From Sipunculus nudus (Eukaryota > Annelida > Sipuncula > Golfingiida > Sipunculidae), in contig CM049311.1 of the NCBI GenBank assembly GCA_026874595.1, positions 40,863,676 to 40,927,675 of the forward strand: a stretch of 64,000 nucleotides of DNA. Direction: 5' to 3'. Below are positions 1-11,659 of this stretch, piece after piece. Each line of letters begins with the position of its first letter. The first letter of the stretch is position 1. Both the position numbers and the translations under genes were made by a program. The notes beneath the pieces are model-generated. The model was not told the origin of the DNA, did not search any database, and saw only the letters and a program-made list of their open reading frames with translations.

Positions 1-548
1 AAAATAGAAAATATTAATAATAATATTCAAAAGATATGTAATTATTATGAAAGCCTATATTCATCAGATTCTATTTGTGAGCATGACTTATCTTATTACC
101 TGAGTAAATTATAATAGAAAAGTTGCTATCAAAAAGAGATAAAGGATCCTGTGAAGAACGTATCTCTGAAAAGGAATGTGACTTTGTAATATCTAAGCTT
201 AAAACAAACAAAAGTCTGGCCGTGGATTAGATGGCTTAAGTCAGGAGTTTTACAAATGTTATAGGCCTTTCCTTAGGAAATACTACTGCTCCATGATAAA
301 TGAGATATTTGAGTCTGGAGAAATGTGTAACTCAATGAAAAGGGTGTTATTTCTTTATATATAAAAAAAGGTGATAAAAAACAACCTACAAACTACAGAC
401 CCATTAGTATAACCAATACAGATTATAAAATTCTGGCATTTGTACTTGCTAATGGAATGCAAAATGTTATAAGTAAAATTATCCCTCCAGAACAAACTGC
501 ATACATAAAAGGCTGTTACATAGGCAATAACTGTAGATATGTATTGGA
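1..548 (+). pseudogene. LINE (L1/Tx1-like) reverse transcriptase fragment, decayed
   Basis: A piece of a non-LTR retrotransposon reverse transcriptase, the enzyme that copies element RNA into DNA at the target. In the + strand one reads, with stops and frame changes, a block resembling KSLAVD-GLSQEFYK near 205-255, then IKKGDKKQ near 360-385, NYRPISITNTDYKIL near 390-435, and EQTAYIKGCYIGNN near 490-530. These match RT motifs 1-3 of L1/Tx1-type LINEs (GPDG, KKGD...NYRPISLxNxDYKI, QxGFIKGR). The catalytic YxDD block is absent because element A1 begins at 549. An in-frame stop in the GPDG region and frame breaks make it non-functional. It runs off the left edge of the window. Confidence 0.8.
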
Positions 549-2059
549 TTTTTAGCTCAGCTGACTATAAGTCATCTGAGCTATAGTCGTGGTCCATTGT
601 CCGTCGTCCGTTCGTCCGTCTGTCTGTCTGTAGATGTGGCACGTTTTGAAACCGTAAGACCTAGGAATCCAAAATTCGGCATAATGTTAGATGTCCCCAA
701 GATCTCCTACCAAGCTGAAAACTGGGTCTTTGCAACTTCGTTCCTTTGAGAAATTAAGGAAAAACCTCAATTTTTTATTAAAAACCTATTTTCACACTTC
801 AGGACTGCCTATCAAAACGACTCATCTGTTTTTCCTCATATTTACCATAAATATTCCTCTATATAGTTCCTATGTACATGCCAGATATTATGTCTGTATT
901 ATATAATTTAAAAAAGTTATGGGCCCAAACATAATGCATTTTGTAAAAAATCAGGAAAGATATTTGATCACTTAACACAAAACATGTTAAAGCTATGGAC
1001 TTTTTTTCCAGTAATATAACTTAATTAATCAAAATTAAATTGTATACCCAAAATAAGATCAGAATCTTTTAAATTTTTTAAAATATTAACAAAAATAAAA
1101 AATTGGTACCTTAAATTTAGCCCAACTTTGACCATGGCACGTTTTTTTCCTGTAAGTACTGTGGATTTAATTTTCACAGCATGCTTTTGTTAGCATTTTG
1201 TCTGTTAACACCAAAAATTTGAAACCAGTTGATCAAAAACTGTAGATTTTATTCAAGTTTTCAAACACCATGTAACATATTGTTTACATCAAGCTAGTGT
1301 TATGCAGTTTGCAAGAGCTCAGCTCCCCAGCTTCAGCTCTCAGTTCCTAAAATTTGGCATACAATTAGATGTCTCCAAAATCCCCTACCATGCCAAGAAT
1401 TTGGTCACTAGGACTTAATTCCTTTGAGATATTAATGAAAAACTTCATTTTTCCATTAAAAACCCAATATTACACTTTAAGACTGCCTAATGTGAAAACC
1501 ACTGATCTGACTTTGATCATGTATATTATATATATTTTCCATACATTCGCTATGCACATGCCAGAAATGATATCAGTATTGCGTAATTATTTTAAGGTAT
1601 GGGCCCAAACATAATGCACTTTTTAAAAAATCAAGAAATACATTTACTCCCTTAACAAGAGGATTGCTGAAGCTAGTTAGCTCAGCTGACTATAAGTCAT
1701 CTGAGCTATAGTCGTGGTCCTTTGTCCATCGGCTGTCCGTCCGTCTGTCCATTAAACTGGCACGTTTTAAAACCGTTAGACCTACGAATCTGAAATTTGG
1801 CATACCTTTAGATGTCCCCAAAATCTCCTACCATACCAAAAATTGGATCACTAGGGCTTTGTTCCTTCGAATTATTAAGGAAAAACCTCCGTTTTCCATT
1901 AAAAACCCATTTTTACACTTCAAGACTGCCTAATATCAAAACTACTGACCTGATATTGACCATTTTTGTGCCCCCACCACAAAGTGGCCGGGGGCATATA
2001 GTTTTACCCATGTCTGTCCTCCCATCCTTCTGTCATTCCGTCATTCCGAAATCAAACAG

Positions 2060-2411
2060 TTGTACGGACTTTTTTTTGCAAGGCCTGCAGATATTGGCCT
2101 GATTTTTGGTGTGTGGGCAGATAATGATCAGTTTCAGATCGAGTTCGCGTTTCGTCCCGGTTGACCTACTTTTGACCGTTTAACGGCTCCTAAACTTAGA
2201 AAATTTCATGAAAAATAGAAATTTTCATGACATATTCACATGTATGGACTTTTTTTCGCAATGCCTGCAGATATTGGCCTGATTTTTGGTGTGTGGGCAG
2301 ATAATGACCAGTTACAGATCGAGTTCGCGTTTCGTCCCGCTCAACCTACTTTTGACCATTTTACGGCTCCTTAACTTAGAAAATTTCATGAAAAACATAA
2401 ATTTTCATGAC
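2060..2411 (+). repeat. 180-bp tandem repeat of C1, left part
   Basis: Two units of about 180 bp, marked by GCCTGCAGATATTGGCCTG at about 2082 and 2262. Each holds the dyad GAAATTTTCATGAAAAA/AATTTTCATG near its end. The array resumes after D1 at 4768. Confidence 0.85.
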
Positions 2412-2429
2412 AACCCTTAGCAAAAAACG

Positions 2430-3640
2430 AGCTTGCCGCGCACTGTTGCTGTAAACTTGCTGCAGCTTTGCAGCAACCTTGCAGCAAGGTCACAATTTGC
2501 CATGCAGATTAGTTCGCGGCAACCTTGCTGCAGGCTTGCTGCATTAATGTTCCCGCAGCCCTTTTCCTGCAGCCTTCTCGCACACTTTCCCGCAGCCTTC
2601 TCGCACACTTTCCAGCAGCCTTCTCGCACACTTCCTGCAGCCTTGCACACTTCCTGCAGCTTCTCGCACACTTTCCCGCAGCCTTCTTGCACACTATCCC
2701 GCAGCCTTCTTGCACACTTCCTGCAGCCTTGCACACTTTCTGCAGCTTCTCGCACACTTTCCCGCAGCTTTGCAGCAACCTTGCAGCAAGGTCACAATTT
2801 GCCATGCAAATTAGTTTGCGGCAACCTTGCTGCAGGCTTGCTGCAACCAGTGTTCCCACAGCCCTTTTCCTGCAGCCTTCTCGCACACTTTCCCGCAGCC
2901 TTCTTGCACACTTTCCAGCAGCCTTCTCGCACACTTCCTGCAGCCTTGCACACTTCCTGCAGCTTCTCGCACACTTTCCCGCAGCCTTCTTGCACACTCT
3001 CCCGCAGCCTTCTTGCACACTTCCTGCAGCCTTGCACACTTTCTGCAGCTTCTCGCACACTTTCCCGCAGCTTTGCAGCAACCTTGCAGCAAGGTCACAA
3101 TTTGCCATGCAAATTAGTTTGCGGCAACCTTGCTGCAGGCTTGCTGCAACCAGTGTTCCCACAGCCCTTTTCCTGCAGCCTTCTCGCACACTTTCCCGCA
3201 GCCTTCTTGCACACTTTCCAGCAGCCTTCTCGCACACTTCCTGCAGCCTTGCACACTTCCTGCAGCTTCTCGCACACTTTCCCGCAGCCTTCTTGCACAC
3301 TCTCCCGCAGCCTTCTTGCACACTTCCTGCAGCCTTGCACACTTTCTGCAGCTTCTCGCACACTTTCCCGCAGCTTTGCAGCAACCTTGCAGCAAGGTCA
3401 CAATTTGCCATGCAAATTAGTTTGCGGCAACCTTGCTGCAGGCTTGCTGCAACCAGTGTTCCCACAGCCCTTTTCCTGCAGCCTTCTCGCACACTTTCCC
3501 GCAGCCTTCTCGCACACTTCCTGCAGCCTCGCACACTTTCCCGCAGCCTTCTTGCACACTTTCCCGCAGCCTTCTCACACACTTCCTGCAGCCTTGCACA
3601 CTTTCTGCAGCTTCTTGCACACTTTCCCGCAGCAGGGGCC
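2430..3640. repeat. 303-bp higher-order satellite, about 4 units
   Basis: Four units with a period of 303 bp (for example GCTGCAACCAGTGTTCCC at 2839, 3142 and 3445). Each is built from 20-24 bp words such as CTTCTCGCACACTTTCCC plus GCAGC, and from TTGCAGCAACCTTGCAGCAA. Several frames on both strands are open because units are whole numbers of codons and stop words are absent. This is low-complexity DNA, not a gene. Confidence 0.9.
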
Positions 3641-4372
3641 AATTAGATAGCAGCCATGATATGTATAAACAACAGCATGTGGGCTCAGTTATTGTGTACA
3701 AGCAGACATGCCATGTCATTAGTCAGTGACTGTCTCTGCTTTAAATATAAATGCAGGTACTCAACGGAACAAGCTCTCATGAAACTCCATTTAATTTGCA
3801 CATACAATTAAACCTTAATCCATAATGGCTTTTAAATATAAACTAAACTTAATCAAGCTTTGTTAGAAATTACACCTTGATGAATATATATGAATCAGAG
3901 TACATACTACACAGTCACACAAATCCTGCATGAAGTTGTGTAGCTACAAAGCTGAATAAAAGTTCTGGGTGAGTATATTGTCAGGCCAAGGACTGGAAAC
4001 ATGAACCACAAAGTGACATTAAAATTGGGTTACTTCAATATTGTTAGGAATTTCCCGTTTACTTAGGGTGACATCTATAGACAAATATGTAGTTCAAACT
4101 TACTGGTGGTAGTAACATAACACCCTCTCTTTGTTTCTCCCATCAACTAATTGTATGTTCTAATTAATCCAATGAGTCCTCTGAACATGCTGGATCTGTT
4201 GAATGTTACTCTTGCTTGAGCTATTTGGCACAGATCTTCATATTTTTAGAAGAGCTAACAAAGCACTGTCTTTTACTAATTTTGCAAAAATGGCTGCCTT
4301 TCCCTCCAAAATCAGTTTAGCCAATCACAGCAGGGTAAGACAGGAAATAGCAGAGCAAATAAAACTGTAAAA

Positions 4373-4610
4373 GACTGCGGCTAGCCGCAACCTTCCCGCA
4401 GCCTTCCTGCGCACAGCATCCAGTTAACTCTATGAGACTGCGGCTAGCCGCAATCCTCCCGCAGCCTTCCTGCGCACAGCATCCAGTTAACTCTATGAGG
4501 CTGCGGCTAGCCGCAATCCTCATGCAGCCTTCCTGCACACAGTATTAAAATACTCTATAGGACTGCGGCTAGCTGCAACCCTCCCGCAACCTTCCAGCAC
4601 ACAATTCAGA
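4373..4610. repeat. 62-bp tandem repeat with TGCGGCTAGCCGCA palindrome
   Basis: About four units of 62-63 bp start at 4373, 4435, 4498 and 4561. Each opens with the perfect 14-bp palindrome TGCGGCTAGCCGCA (decayed to TGCGGCTAGCTGCA in the last), then CCTCCCGCAGCCTTCCTGCG and a spacer with CCAGTTAACTC. Confidence 0.85.
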
Positions 4611-4767
4611 TTTGCTGCACACTTTCCTGCAGCCTTTGCCAGGCAGCGGGAAGCATGCAACTAGCCGCAGCCTTCCTGCACACTCTTCTTGCAGCCTATT
4701 TTGGTTTCTGCTGCTTTGCAGCACGGTTGCAGCAAAGCAGGGGCAAACTTTTCATTTTGCTAAGGAA

Positions 4768-5640
4768 ATACATTTTTTTGCAGTGGCTGCAGATATTGGC
4801 CTGATTTTGGTGTGTGGGCAGATATTGACCAGTTACAGATCGAGTTCGCATTTCATCCCAGTTGACCTACTTTTGACCGTTTTACAGCTCCTGAACATAG
4901 AAAATTTCATGAAAAATAGAAATTTTCATGACAAATACACATGTACGGTTATTTTTCGCAATGCCTGCAGATATTGGCCTGATTTTTGGTGTGTGGGGGC
5001 AGATATTGACCAGTTACAGATCGAGTTCGCATTTCGTCCAAGTTGACCTACTTTTGAACGTTTTACGGCTCTTGAACATAGAAAATTTCATGAAAAATAG
5101 AAATTTTCATGACAAATACACATGTACAGACTTTTTTTCACAATGCCTGAAGATATTGGCCTGATTTTTGGTGCGTGGTCAGATAATGACCAGTTACAGA
5201 TCGAGTTCACGTTTTGTCCAAGTTGACCTACTTTTTGACTGTTTGACGGTGCCCTAACATAGAAAATTTCATAGAAAATATAAATTTTCATGACAAGTGC
5301 ACATGTACGGACTTTTTTTCGCAATGACTGCAGATACGGGCCTGATTTTTGGTGTGTGGGCAGATAATGACCATTTACAGATCAAGTTCAAGTTTTGTCC
5401 CAGTTGACCTACTTTTGACCTCGACTGCTCCTGAATATAGAAAGTTTCATTAAAAATAGAAATTTTCATAACAGATGCATATGTAGGGACTTTTTTTCCG
5501 CAATGCCTGCAGATACCACCCTGATTTTTTATGTGTGGGCAGATAATGACCTGTTACAGATCGAGTTTGCGTTTCGTTCCCGTTGACCTACTTTTGACCA
5601 TATGACACCTCCTGAACTTAAAAAATTTTACAAAATTTAA
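4768..5640 (+). repeat. 180-bp tandem repeat of C1, right part
   Basis: About five more units continue the array at 2060-2411 across the D1 insertion. GATATTGGCCTGATTTT recurs at about 4792, 4970 and 5152, with a diverged unit near 5332. Spacing is 178-182 bp. The short frames here repeat with the unit and are not genes. Confidence 0.85.
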
Positions 5641-5698
5641 CAAATGTTTCTAATTTGCCCCAGGCGGGGGCATTCGTGTCGTTCCGACACATCTAGTT

Positions 5699-8267
5699 AA
5701 TATATTATTTCCTCTATATATTTTCTTATGTACATACGAGAAATTAGTTTAATATTTTTTAAATTCTTGAAGTTATTGGCCCAAATATAATGCACTTTGT
5801 AAAAATTCAGGAAATATATTTACTCCCTTAACTTGAGAATTGCTGAAGCTAGAGACTTTCTTTCAGGTATATAATTATATTTAGTCAAGATTCAAATGTA
5901 CACCCAAAATTAGATCTGAATTTTTTTAAATTTTATAAGTTATTAGCATAAATATAAAATTAGTACATTAAATTTTGCCCAGATTTGACCATGGCACATT
6001 TTATTCCTGTAACTGCTGTGGATTTAATTTTCACAGCATGTTACCTTAAGCATTTCATCTCTAAACATCTGAAATTTGAAACCAGTTGATCAAAAACTGT
6101 TGATTTTATTCCAGTTTTCAAGCACCATATAAAGTATTGTTGAGATCAAGCGAGTGTTATGCAGTTTGCTAGAGCTCAGCTCCCCAGCTTCCCAGGCGAG
6201 CTCTCAGCTCCCAAATCTGGCATACAGTTAGATGTCCCGCAAACCCCCCTACCATACCAAAAGTTTGGTCACTAGAATTTCATTCCTTCGAGATGGTAAG
6301 AAAAATCTATAATTTTCAAATAAAATCCCATTGTTACACTTCAAGACTGCCTAATATCAAAACCACTGATCTGACTGTGATCATATATAATATATACATG
6401 TTCTTCTATTTATACTCTATGCACATGCCAGAAATGATGTGAGTATTGCGAAATTGTTTTAAGTTATGGGCCCGAACATAATGCACTTTGTAAACAAGAA
6501 ATATATTTACTCCCTTAATATGAAAATTGCTGAAGCTAGAGATTTTTTTTTTGTCAGGGATATAACATTATTTAATCAAGATTCAATTGTATACCCTAAA
6601 TTAGTTCTGAATTTTTCAAATTTTATAAGTTTTTAATATAATTATAAAATCAATACCTTAAATTTTGCCTAATTTTGATCATCGCATGTTTGTTTCCTGT
6701 GAGCATGGTTGATATAATTTTCATACCATGCAGAAATAAGGATTTCAGCTTGTTAGTTTTGAAAGTTGAAAGAAATTGGCCAAAAACTGTAGCTTTTATT
6801 AAAATTTTTATGAGACCATGTCAGACCTAGGCTCTAGTCAGCTCCTCTTCAGTCACCTGTATGTCCTAAAGTTGACCTTTCAGTCCAATTATGCACGCTT
6901 GATGCGGGGCATATACTTGCAGCTGGGCAGCTCATTGTTGGCCACAGCTGATCCAGGTGTCCAACCCAGCTCATCTATTAGTTGTTTAGACCAACAGAAT
7001 AACAATAAACAATGAATAAATAATTTTTTATAGGTCTATAATAACAAAAAAAATAATCAATAGAAAAGAAATTTGACAGTTGATGAGTAACACTAACAGG
7101 GAAATTACCTTGCAGTTACTGATGTTTTATGGATTTTGTATGGATGGATGAAATTGTATTCAAAGTAACACCATTGAGTCACTAATGACATTCAGACATG
7201 ACTGTCACAAGACTGTAAATAATCAAAATTTATATTACTGGTTCCTATATTTCAGTTAATAAAATTAAACTTGCCCATCTCTAGTTTTCTCCTTGTATAA
7301 TTTATAGGGTATTCTTATCCTTGGGTTATTTTTTACACATATAATGGTTTCATAGCTGAGATACTTCAAATTTTTTTCTGATACATTTTTTTAAATAAAA
7401 AAATTTGAATATGATAAAAAATCAGATCTTAGACAAGTTCTCATTATGATTTCTGTAATGTTAATAATTGTCATAAGACTCTTGCTATGTGTAGTGTGTA
7501 AATTGATGTGAACGTAGTCCAAAGTGAATATTATAGTTTTATTTTTGAACATAAATAAAATTCATAGCTTACCATTTCCAACTATAAATAATATTAATGA
7601 CATCAGTCCTCTTCCCTGTCTCCAAGGATATTATCAAAATCTTACATAACTTGAGTTAAACACCATCAACTCATAATATAGCTTATATTACCTCACAAAA
7701 CCAGCCTTTGCCTACCTCCTTTCAAAATCATATTTTGTGATCATATATAACAACTGAGCGCCGTGACCCATGGGTCCCTTGTTTGTCAGGGATGTAACAT
7801 TATTTAATCAAGATTCAATTGAATACCCAAAATTAGTTCTGAATTTTTCAAATTTAATAAGTTATTAGTATAAATATAAAATTAGTACCTTAAATTTTGC
7901 CCAACTTTGACCATGGCACGTTTGTTTCCTGAGAGCACTGTTGAATAATTTTCATATCATGCACACATAAGGATTTCAGCTTTGTAGTTTAGAAAGCTGA
8001 AAGAAATTGGCCAAAAATTGTTGCTTTTATTAATGTTTTTATGAGACCATGTCAGACCCAGGCTCTACCCAGCCCGTCTTCAGTCACCTGTATGTTGACC
8101 TTGTTGACCTTTAGCAAATTATGCATGCTTGAGGCGAGGCATACACTGGGGCAGCCAGGCAGCTTATGGCCAGCCACAGTTGATCCAGGTGTCCAACCCA
8201 TCTCATCTAGTAGTTGTTTTGAAAAAAAAAAATAACAAAAAACTATAAATTAATAATTTTTTATTGG
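5699..8267 (+). repeat. A-family body sequence (A2 rest, then A1 middle)
   Basis: 5699-7784 is the remainder of A2 and 7785-8267 the middle of A1. Both contain the family segment with GAGACCATGTCAGACC (6813 and 8042), a weakly conserved block with no long frame, and long A/T stretches. No gene is seen. Confidence 0.7.
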
Positions 8268-8379
8268 TTTTTAGCTCAGCTGACTGAAAGTCATCTGAGC
8301 TATAGCGATCACTCTTTGTCCGTTTGTCCGTCTGTCCGTCCGTTAACCAGGCACAAATCGTAACCGCTGGACCTAGAAC

Positions 8380-10300
8380 CTTGTAACTTGGGATTCTGAG
8401 AGGTCCATAAAAAATCTCCTTGGAAACCAGAAATTAGGTCTCTGTTACCCATATCCTTCGAGCTATGTGGCCCCAAAGTACCCCCCAGAAAAGTCAAAAA
8501 TTTCATACAAAAACTTCAATATCTCATTAACTACTTGACTGATGGTCATGATTTTTGGCATACATATTGATCATGAGATGTTACATCACTTCCTGCAGAC
8601 TGGTGGCGTCACTTGTATTTTTCAATTTTTTACGAATTTTTTTCTCTATTTTTGAGACCTTTAAAAATGTGAACATCTGTTAACAAGGCACAAATCATAA
8701 AGACTGGACTTAGAATCTTAATTCTTGACACACTGAGAGGTCCATGAAAAAATCTCCTTGGAAACCAGAAATTAGGTCTCTGTTACCCATATCCTTTGAG
8801 CTATGGGGCCCCAAAGTACCCCCCAGAATAGTAAAAAATTTCATACAAAAACTTCAATATCTCATTAACTACTTGACTGATGGTCATGATTTTTGGCATA
8901 CATATTGATCATGAGATGTTCGATCAGTTCCTGCAGACTGGTGGGGCCACCTGTACTGTTTGATTTTTTACGATTTTTTCCTCTATTTTTGAGACCTTTG
9001 AGGATGCTGTCATCTGTTAGCGTGGCACAAATCGTAATGACTGGACCTAGAATCTTCATTTTCGACACACTGAGAGACCTATGAAAAGTCTCCATGGAAA
9101 CCAGAAATTAGGTCTCTGTTACCCTTATCCTTCGAGCTATGGGGCCCAAAATTACCCCCCAGAATAGTCAAAAATTTCACACAAAACTTCAATATCTCAT
9201 TAACTACATCACTGATGGTCATGATTTTCGACATACATATTGATCATGAGATGTTTCATCAGTTTGTGCAGACTGGTGGCGCCACCTGTATTTTTCAATG
9301 TTCACGAATTGTTTTCTCCATTTTTGAGACCTTTAAGGATGTAGTTATCTGTCAACAGGGTACAAATCGTAACGACTGGACCTAGAATCTTCGTTCTTGA
9401 CACACAGGGAGACCCATGATAAGTCTCCATGGAAACCTGAAATTTGGTCTCTGTTACCCATATCCTTTGAGCTATGGCACTCCAAAGTACAGCTCAGAAT
9501 AATGGAAAATTTGATACAAAAGCTAAAGTAACTAATGCAGAAATAACCATAATTGTTTGCATGGATATTGATCATGGAGTGTTTCATAAGTTTCTGCAGA
9601 GTGGTGGCACCACCTGTATTTGTTCGGTTTTTTTTACGAAATTTTTCTGTATTTTTGAGACCTTTAAAGATATGAACATCTGTTAACAGGGCACAAATCA
9701 TAAAAACTGGACCAAGAATCTTCATTCTTGACACACAGGGAGACCCATGAAAAGTCTCAATGGAAACTTGAAATTAGGTCTCTGTTACCCATATTCTTTA
9801 AGCTGTATGGGTCCAAAATACCCCCCCCCCCCCCCCAGAATAATGGAAAATTTGATACAAAAACTGCAGTATTTCAATAACTACAACACTGATGGTCATG
9901 ATTTTTGGCATACATATTGATCATGAGCTGTTCCATCAGTTTCTGCAGACTGAGTGTGCCACCTCTATTTTTTTTTCAAATTTTTACGAATTTTTTTCTT
10001 TTTTTTGAGACCTTTAAAGATGTGGTTATCTGTCAACAGGGTACAAATCGCAACAACTGGACCTAGAATCTTCATTCTTGTCATGCAAGGAGGCCCATGA
10101 AAGGTGCCTGTGGAAACTTGAAATTAGGTCTCTGTTACCCATATCCTTCAAGCTATAGGACTCTGAAGTATCCCTCAGAATAATGGACAATTTGATACAA
10201 AAACTGAAGTATCTGAACAACTAATGCAGAGATCACCATGATTTTTTGCATGGATATTGACCATTAAGTGTTTTTATTAGTTTCTGCAGACTGGTGGAGC
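8380..10300 (+). repeat. 338-bp tandem repeat of family B
   Basis: About six units, marked by GAAATTAGGTCTCTGTTACC at about 8430, 8768, 9104, 9440 (variant), 9770 and 10120 (spacing 331-350 bp). Each unit runs CACAAATCGTAAC...GGACCTAGAATCTTC, the marker, ACCCCCCAGAATA, TTTTTGGCATACATATTGAT, then CTGCAGACTGGTGGCGCCAC. A 16-C run at 9821-9836 is an expanded version of the CCCCCC word. Frames open on the - strand in each unit are repeat artefacts. Confidence 0.85.
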
Positions 10301-10306
10301 CACCTG

Positions 10307-11477
10307 TTTTGTATCCACCAAAACGAAGTTTTGCGGATACTGTATTTGGCCGAGTTCCTCCGCCGCCGCGGCGTTCGTTTCCAGAGAGCTCCTTGGAGAC
10401 TAATGGACCGATTTTTCCCAAACTTACACCTATTATCGGGTCACATGTGAACTGGTGCCTAACCAATTTGCATTGACCTCTGACCTTTCCTCTCTATCCA
10501 GTGTCCATTTGTGGGTCTGTTTCCACTCATAAACCCTCATATCTCGGGAACCGTTTGACCGATCAGGAAATAAAATTGATACAAATGTAGCCCTTGGATT
10601 GCTTTATAACATACACAAAAAATGGTGGCGCCACCTGTAACCATGTTTGCACAGTGTCCATCTGTTCATCTGCCTTGGGTTAAAATCACTCATATCTCTG
10701 CAGTGAATTGACTAATTCACCTGAAATTCGTCATGTGTATACATCCAGGATAGCTTTCTTGATTTTATGACAGGTGGCGCCACCTACATTCACGTTCACG
10801 CTGCAGACATCTAAGCTCATATCTCGGGAACCGTTCGACCAATCAGGGAAAAAATACACAAATGTAGCCCTTGGATAGCTTTATAACATACACAAAAATG
10901 GTGGCGCCACCTGCAGCCGTTTTCGCACAGCGTCCATCTGTTTGTCTGCCTTGGATTAAAATCACTCATAACTCTCCAGTGGTTTGACTAATTCACCTGA
11001 AATTTGGCAGGTTTATACATCGTGGACAGCTTTCTTGATTTTATGACAGGTGGCGCCACCTACATTCTAGTTAACGCTGGACACATCCAAGCTCATATCT
11101 CAGGAACCATTTGACCGTTTGGGCCAAAATTGTGCATGTGTTTAGATCTCACATAGGTCTTTATCATACACAAAACTGGAGGGGTTACCTGCAAAGATTT
11201 TTGCACAGTGTTTGTCTGTTTGTCTGCCATGGGCAAAAATCGCTCATATACATGTAGTGGGTTGACTTTTCTGCCTAAAATTTTGCAGGTGTATACAACT
11301 TGGACAGCTTTCTGGATTTGTGGTAGTTGGCACAACCTACATACACATTTAGGCTGCAGACATCCATGCTAATATGCAACATACCTCACTCTATTTCCCC
11401 TTGCCACTCAATCCATGCCTCACTATCCGATTTTGGCAGATACATGTAGTCACTTGTCAGTTACCCGTATTCTAGTT
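10307..11477 (+). mobile_element. Helentron-like module H1 inside B1
   Basis: It opens GTATCCACCAAAACG-AAGTTTTGCGGATAC, a hairpin, followed by a CG-rich GCCGCCGCGGCG stretch. It closes GGCAGATACATGTAGTC then GTTACCCGTATTCTAGTTT. The inverse GTATC/GATAC pair and terminal CTAGT mirror family C. The interior is tandem units of about 280 bp with GGTGGCGCCACC palindromes at 10624, 10773, 10910 and 11049. No protein is encoded. Confidence 0.7.
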
Positions 11478-11659
11478 TTAAAAGTTTACACATTTTTCTC
11501 TATTTTTGAGATATATAAATACAGACTAAATCTTGGCCTGTTGGTTAATCTGTTTGATGCTTCAGTTGAATGGGTATATACTACCATTCTGATGATAAAA
11601 TTTCCTTTTGTGAATCTCTTCCCAGTCAGCTGAGCGTCATGACCCATGGGTCACTTGTT

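Larger units (their letters stand above)
2415..4765. mobile_element. Terminal-inverted-repeat element D1 made mostly of satellite DNA
   Basis: The left end CCTTAGCAAAAAACGAGC continues into TTGCC; the right end reads GGGCAAACTTTTC...TTTTGCTAAGG. Reverse-complemented, the right end gives CCTTAGCAAAATGAAAAG then TTTGCC, so the two ends are imperfect inverted repeats of about 24 bp. The flanks GACAA and AAATACA rejoin to the C1 unit GACAAATACACATG, allowing a target duplication of about 2 bp. Inside are a 303-bp satellite (2430-3640), about 700 bp of unremarkable sequence without a coding frame (3641-4370), and a 62-bp palindromic repeat (4373-4610). No transposase is seen; class unknown. Confidence 0.65.
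1965..5698 (+). mobile_element. Helentron-like element C1 nested in A2
   Basis: The 5' end is TTTTTGTGCCCCCACCAC, with a foldback to GTGGCCGGGGGCATA and then a TCCGTCATTCC-type microsatellite. The 3' end at 5665-5698 is GGCGGGGGCATTC, hairpin GTGTCG-TT-CCGACAC and ATCTAGTT. GCCCCC and GGGGGC are the subterminal inverted repeats, and the terminal CTAGT is the classical Helitron-type ending. The flanks (GACCATTTTT and AATATATTATTTCC) rejoin into the A-family sequence. The interior is a 180-bp tandem array interrupted by D1. No protein is encoded. Confidence 0.75.
1677..7784 (+). mobile_element. Helentron-like element A2 nested in A1
   Basis: It starts TTAGCTCAGCTGAC at 1677 and ends TGACCCATGGGTC-CCTTGTT at about 7784. 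A1 sequence reads GCTGAAGCTAG immediately to the left and GTCAGGGATGTAACATT to the right. The uninterrupted form GCTGAAGCTAGAGATTTTTT...GTCAGGGAT is seen at 6531-6560 and 21297-21325. Net A2 sequence is 1677-1964 plus 5699-7784, about 2.4 kb; the middle is C1. Two internal copies of a segment around TTAGATGTCCCC (1809 and 6229) are typical of the family. Confidence 0.75.
8268..11659 (+). mobile_element. Helentron-like element B1 (carrying module H1), nested in A1
   Basis: It starts TTTTTAGCTCAGCTGACT-GAAAGTCATCTGAGC at 8268 and ends AGTCAGCTGAGCGTCATGAC...GGGTCACTTGTT at 11659. These are the same termini as family A, but the interior is unrelated. The empty target ATTGGTTTTTAATAACAAAT is visible in A3 at 21787; here it is split into ATTGGTTTTT and AATAACAAAT. 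The total T count rises by two, in line with insertion between T residues. The interior has about six 338-bp units and then module H1. Confidence 0.8.

Noticed and set aside
2433-3650. Long open frames (up to 405 codons) on both strands
   Set aside because: They lie wholly in the 303-bp satellite; several frames are open at once and the peptides are just translated 23-bp words.
8309-8506. Repeated - strand frames beginning MKFLTFLGG (also near 16788-17141)
   Set aside because: They recur with the 338-bp B unit at matching unit positions; no gene structure.
8380-10300. CRISPR-like regular repeats
   Set aside because: Units are contiguous tandem repeats of over 300 bp without unique spacers, in a eukaryotic context.
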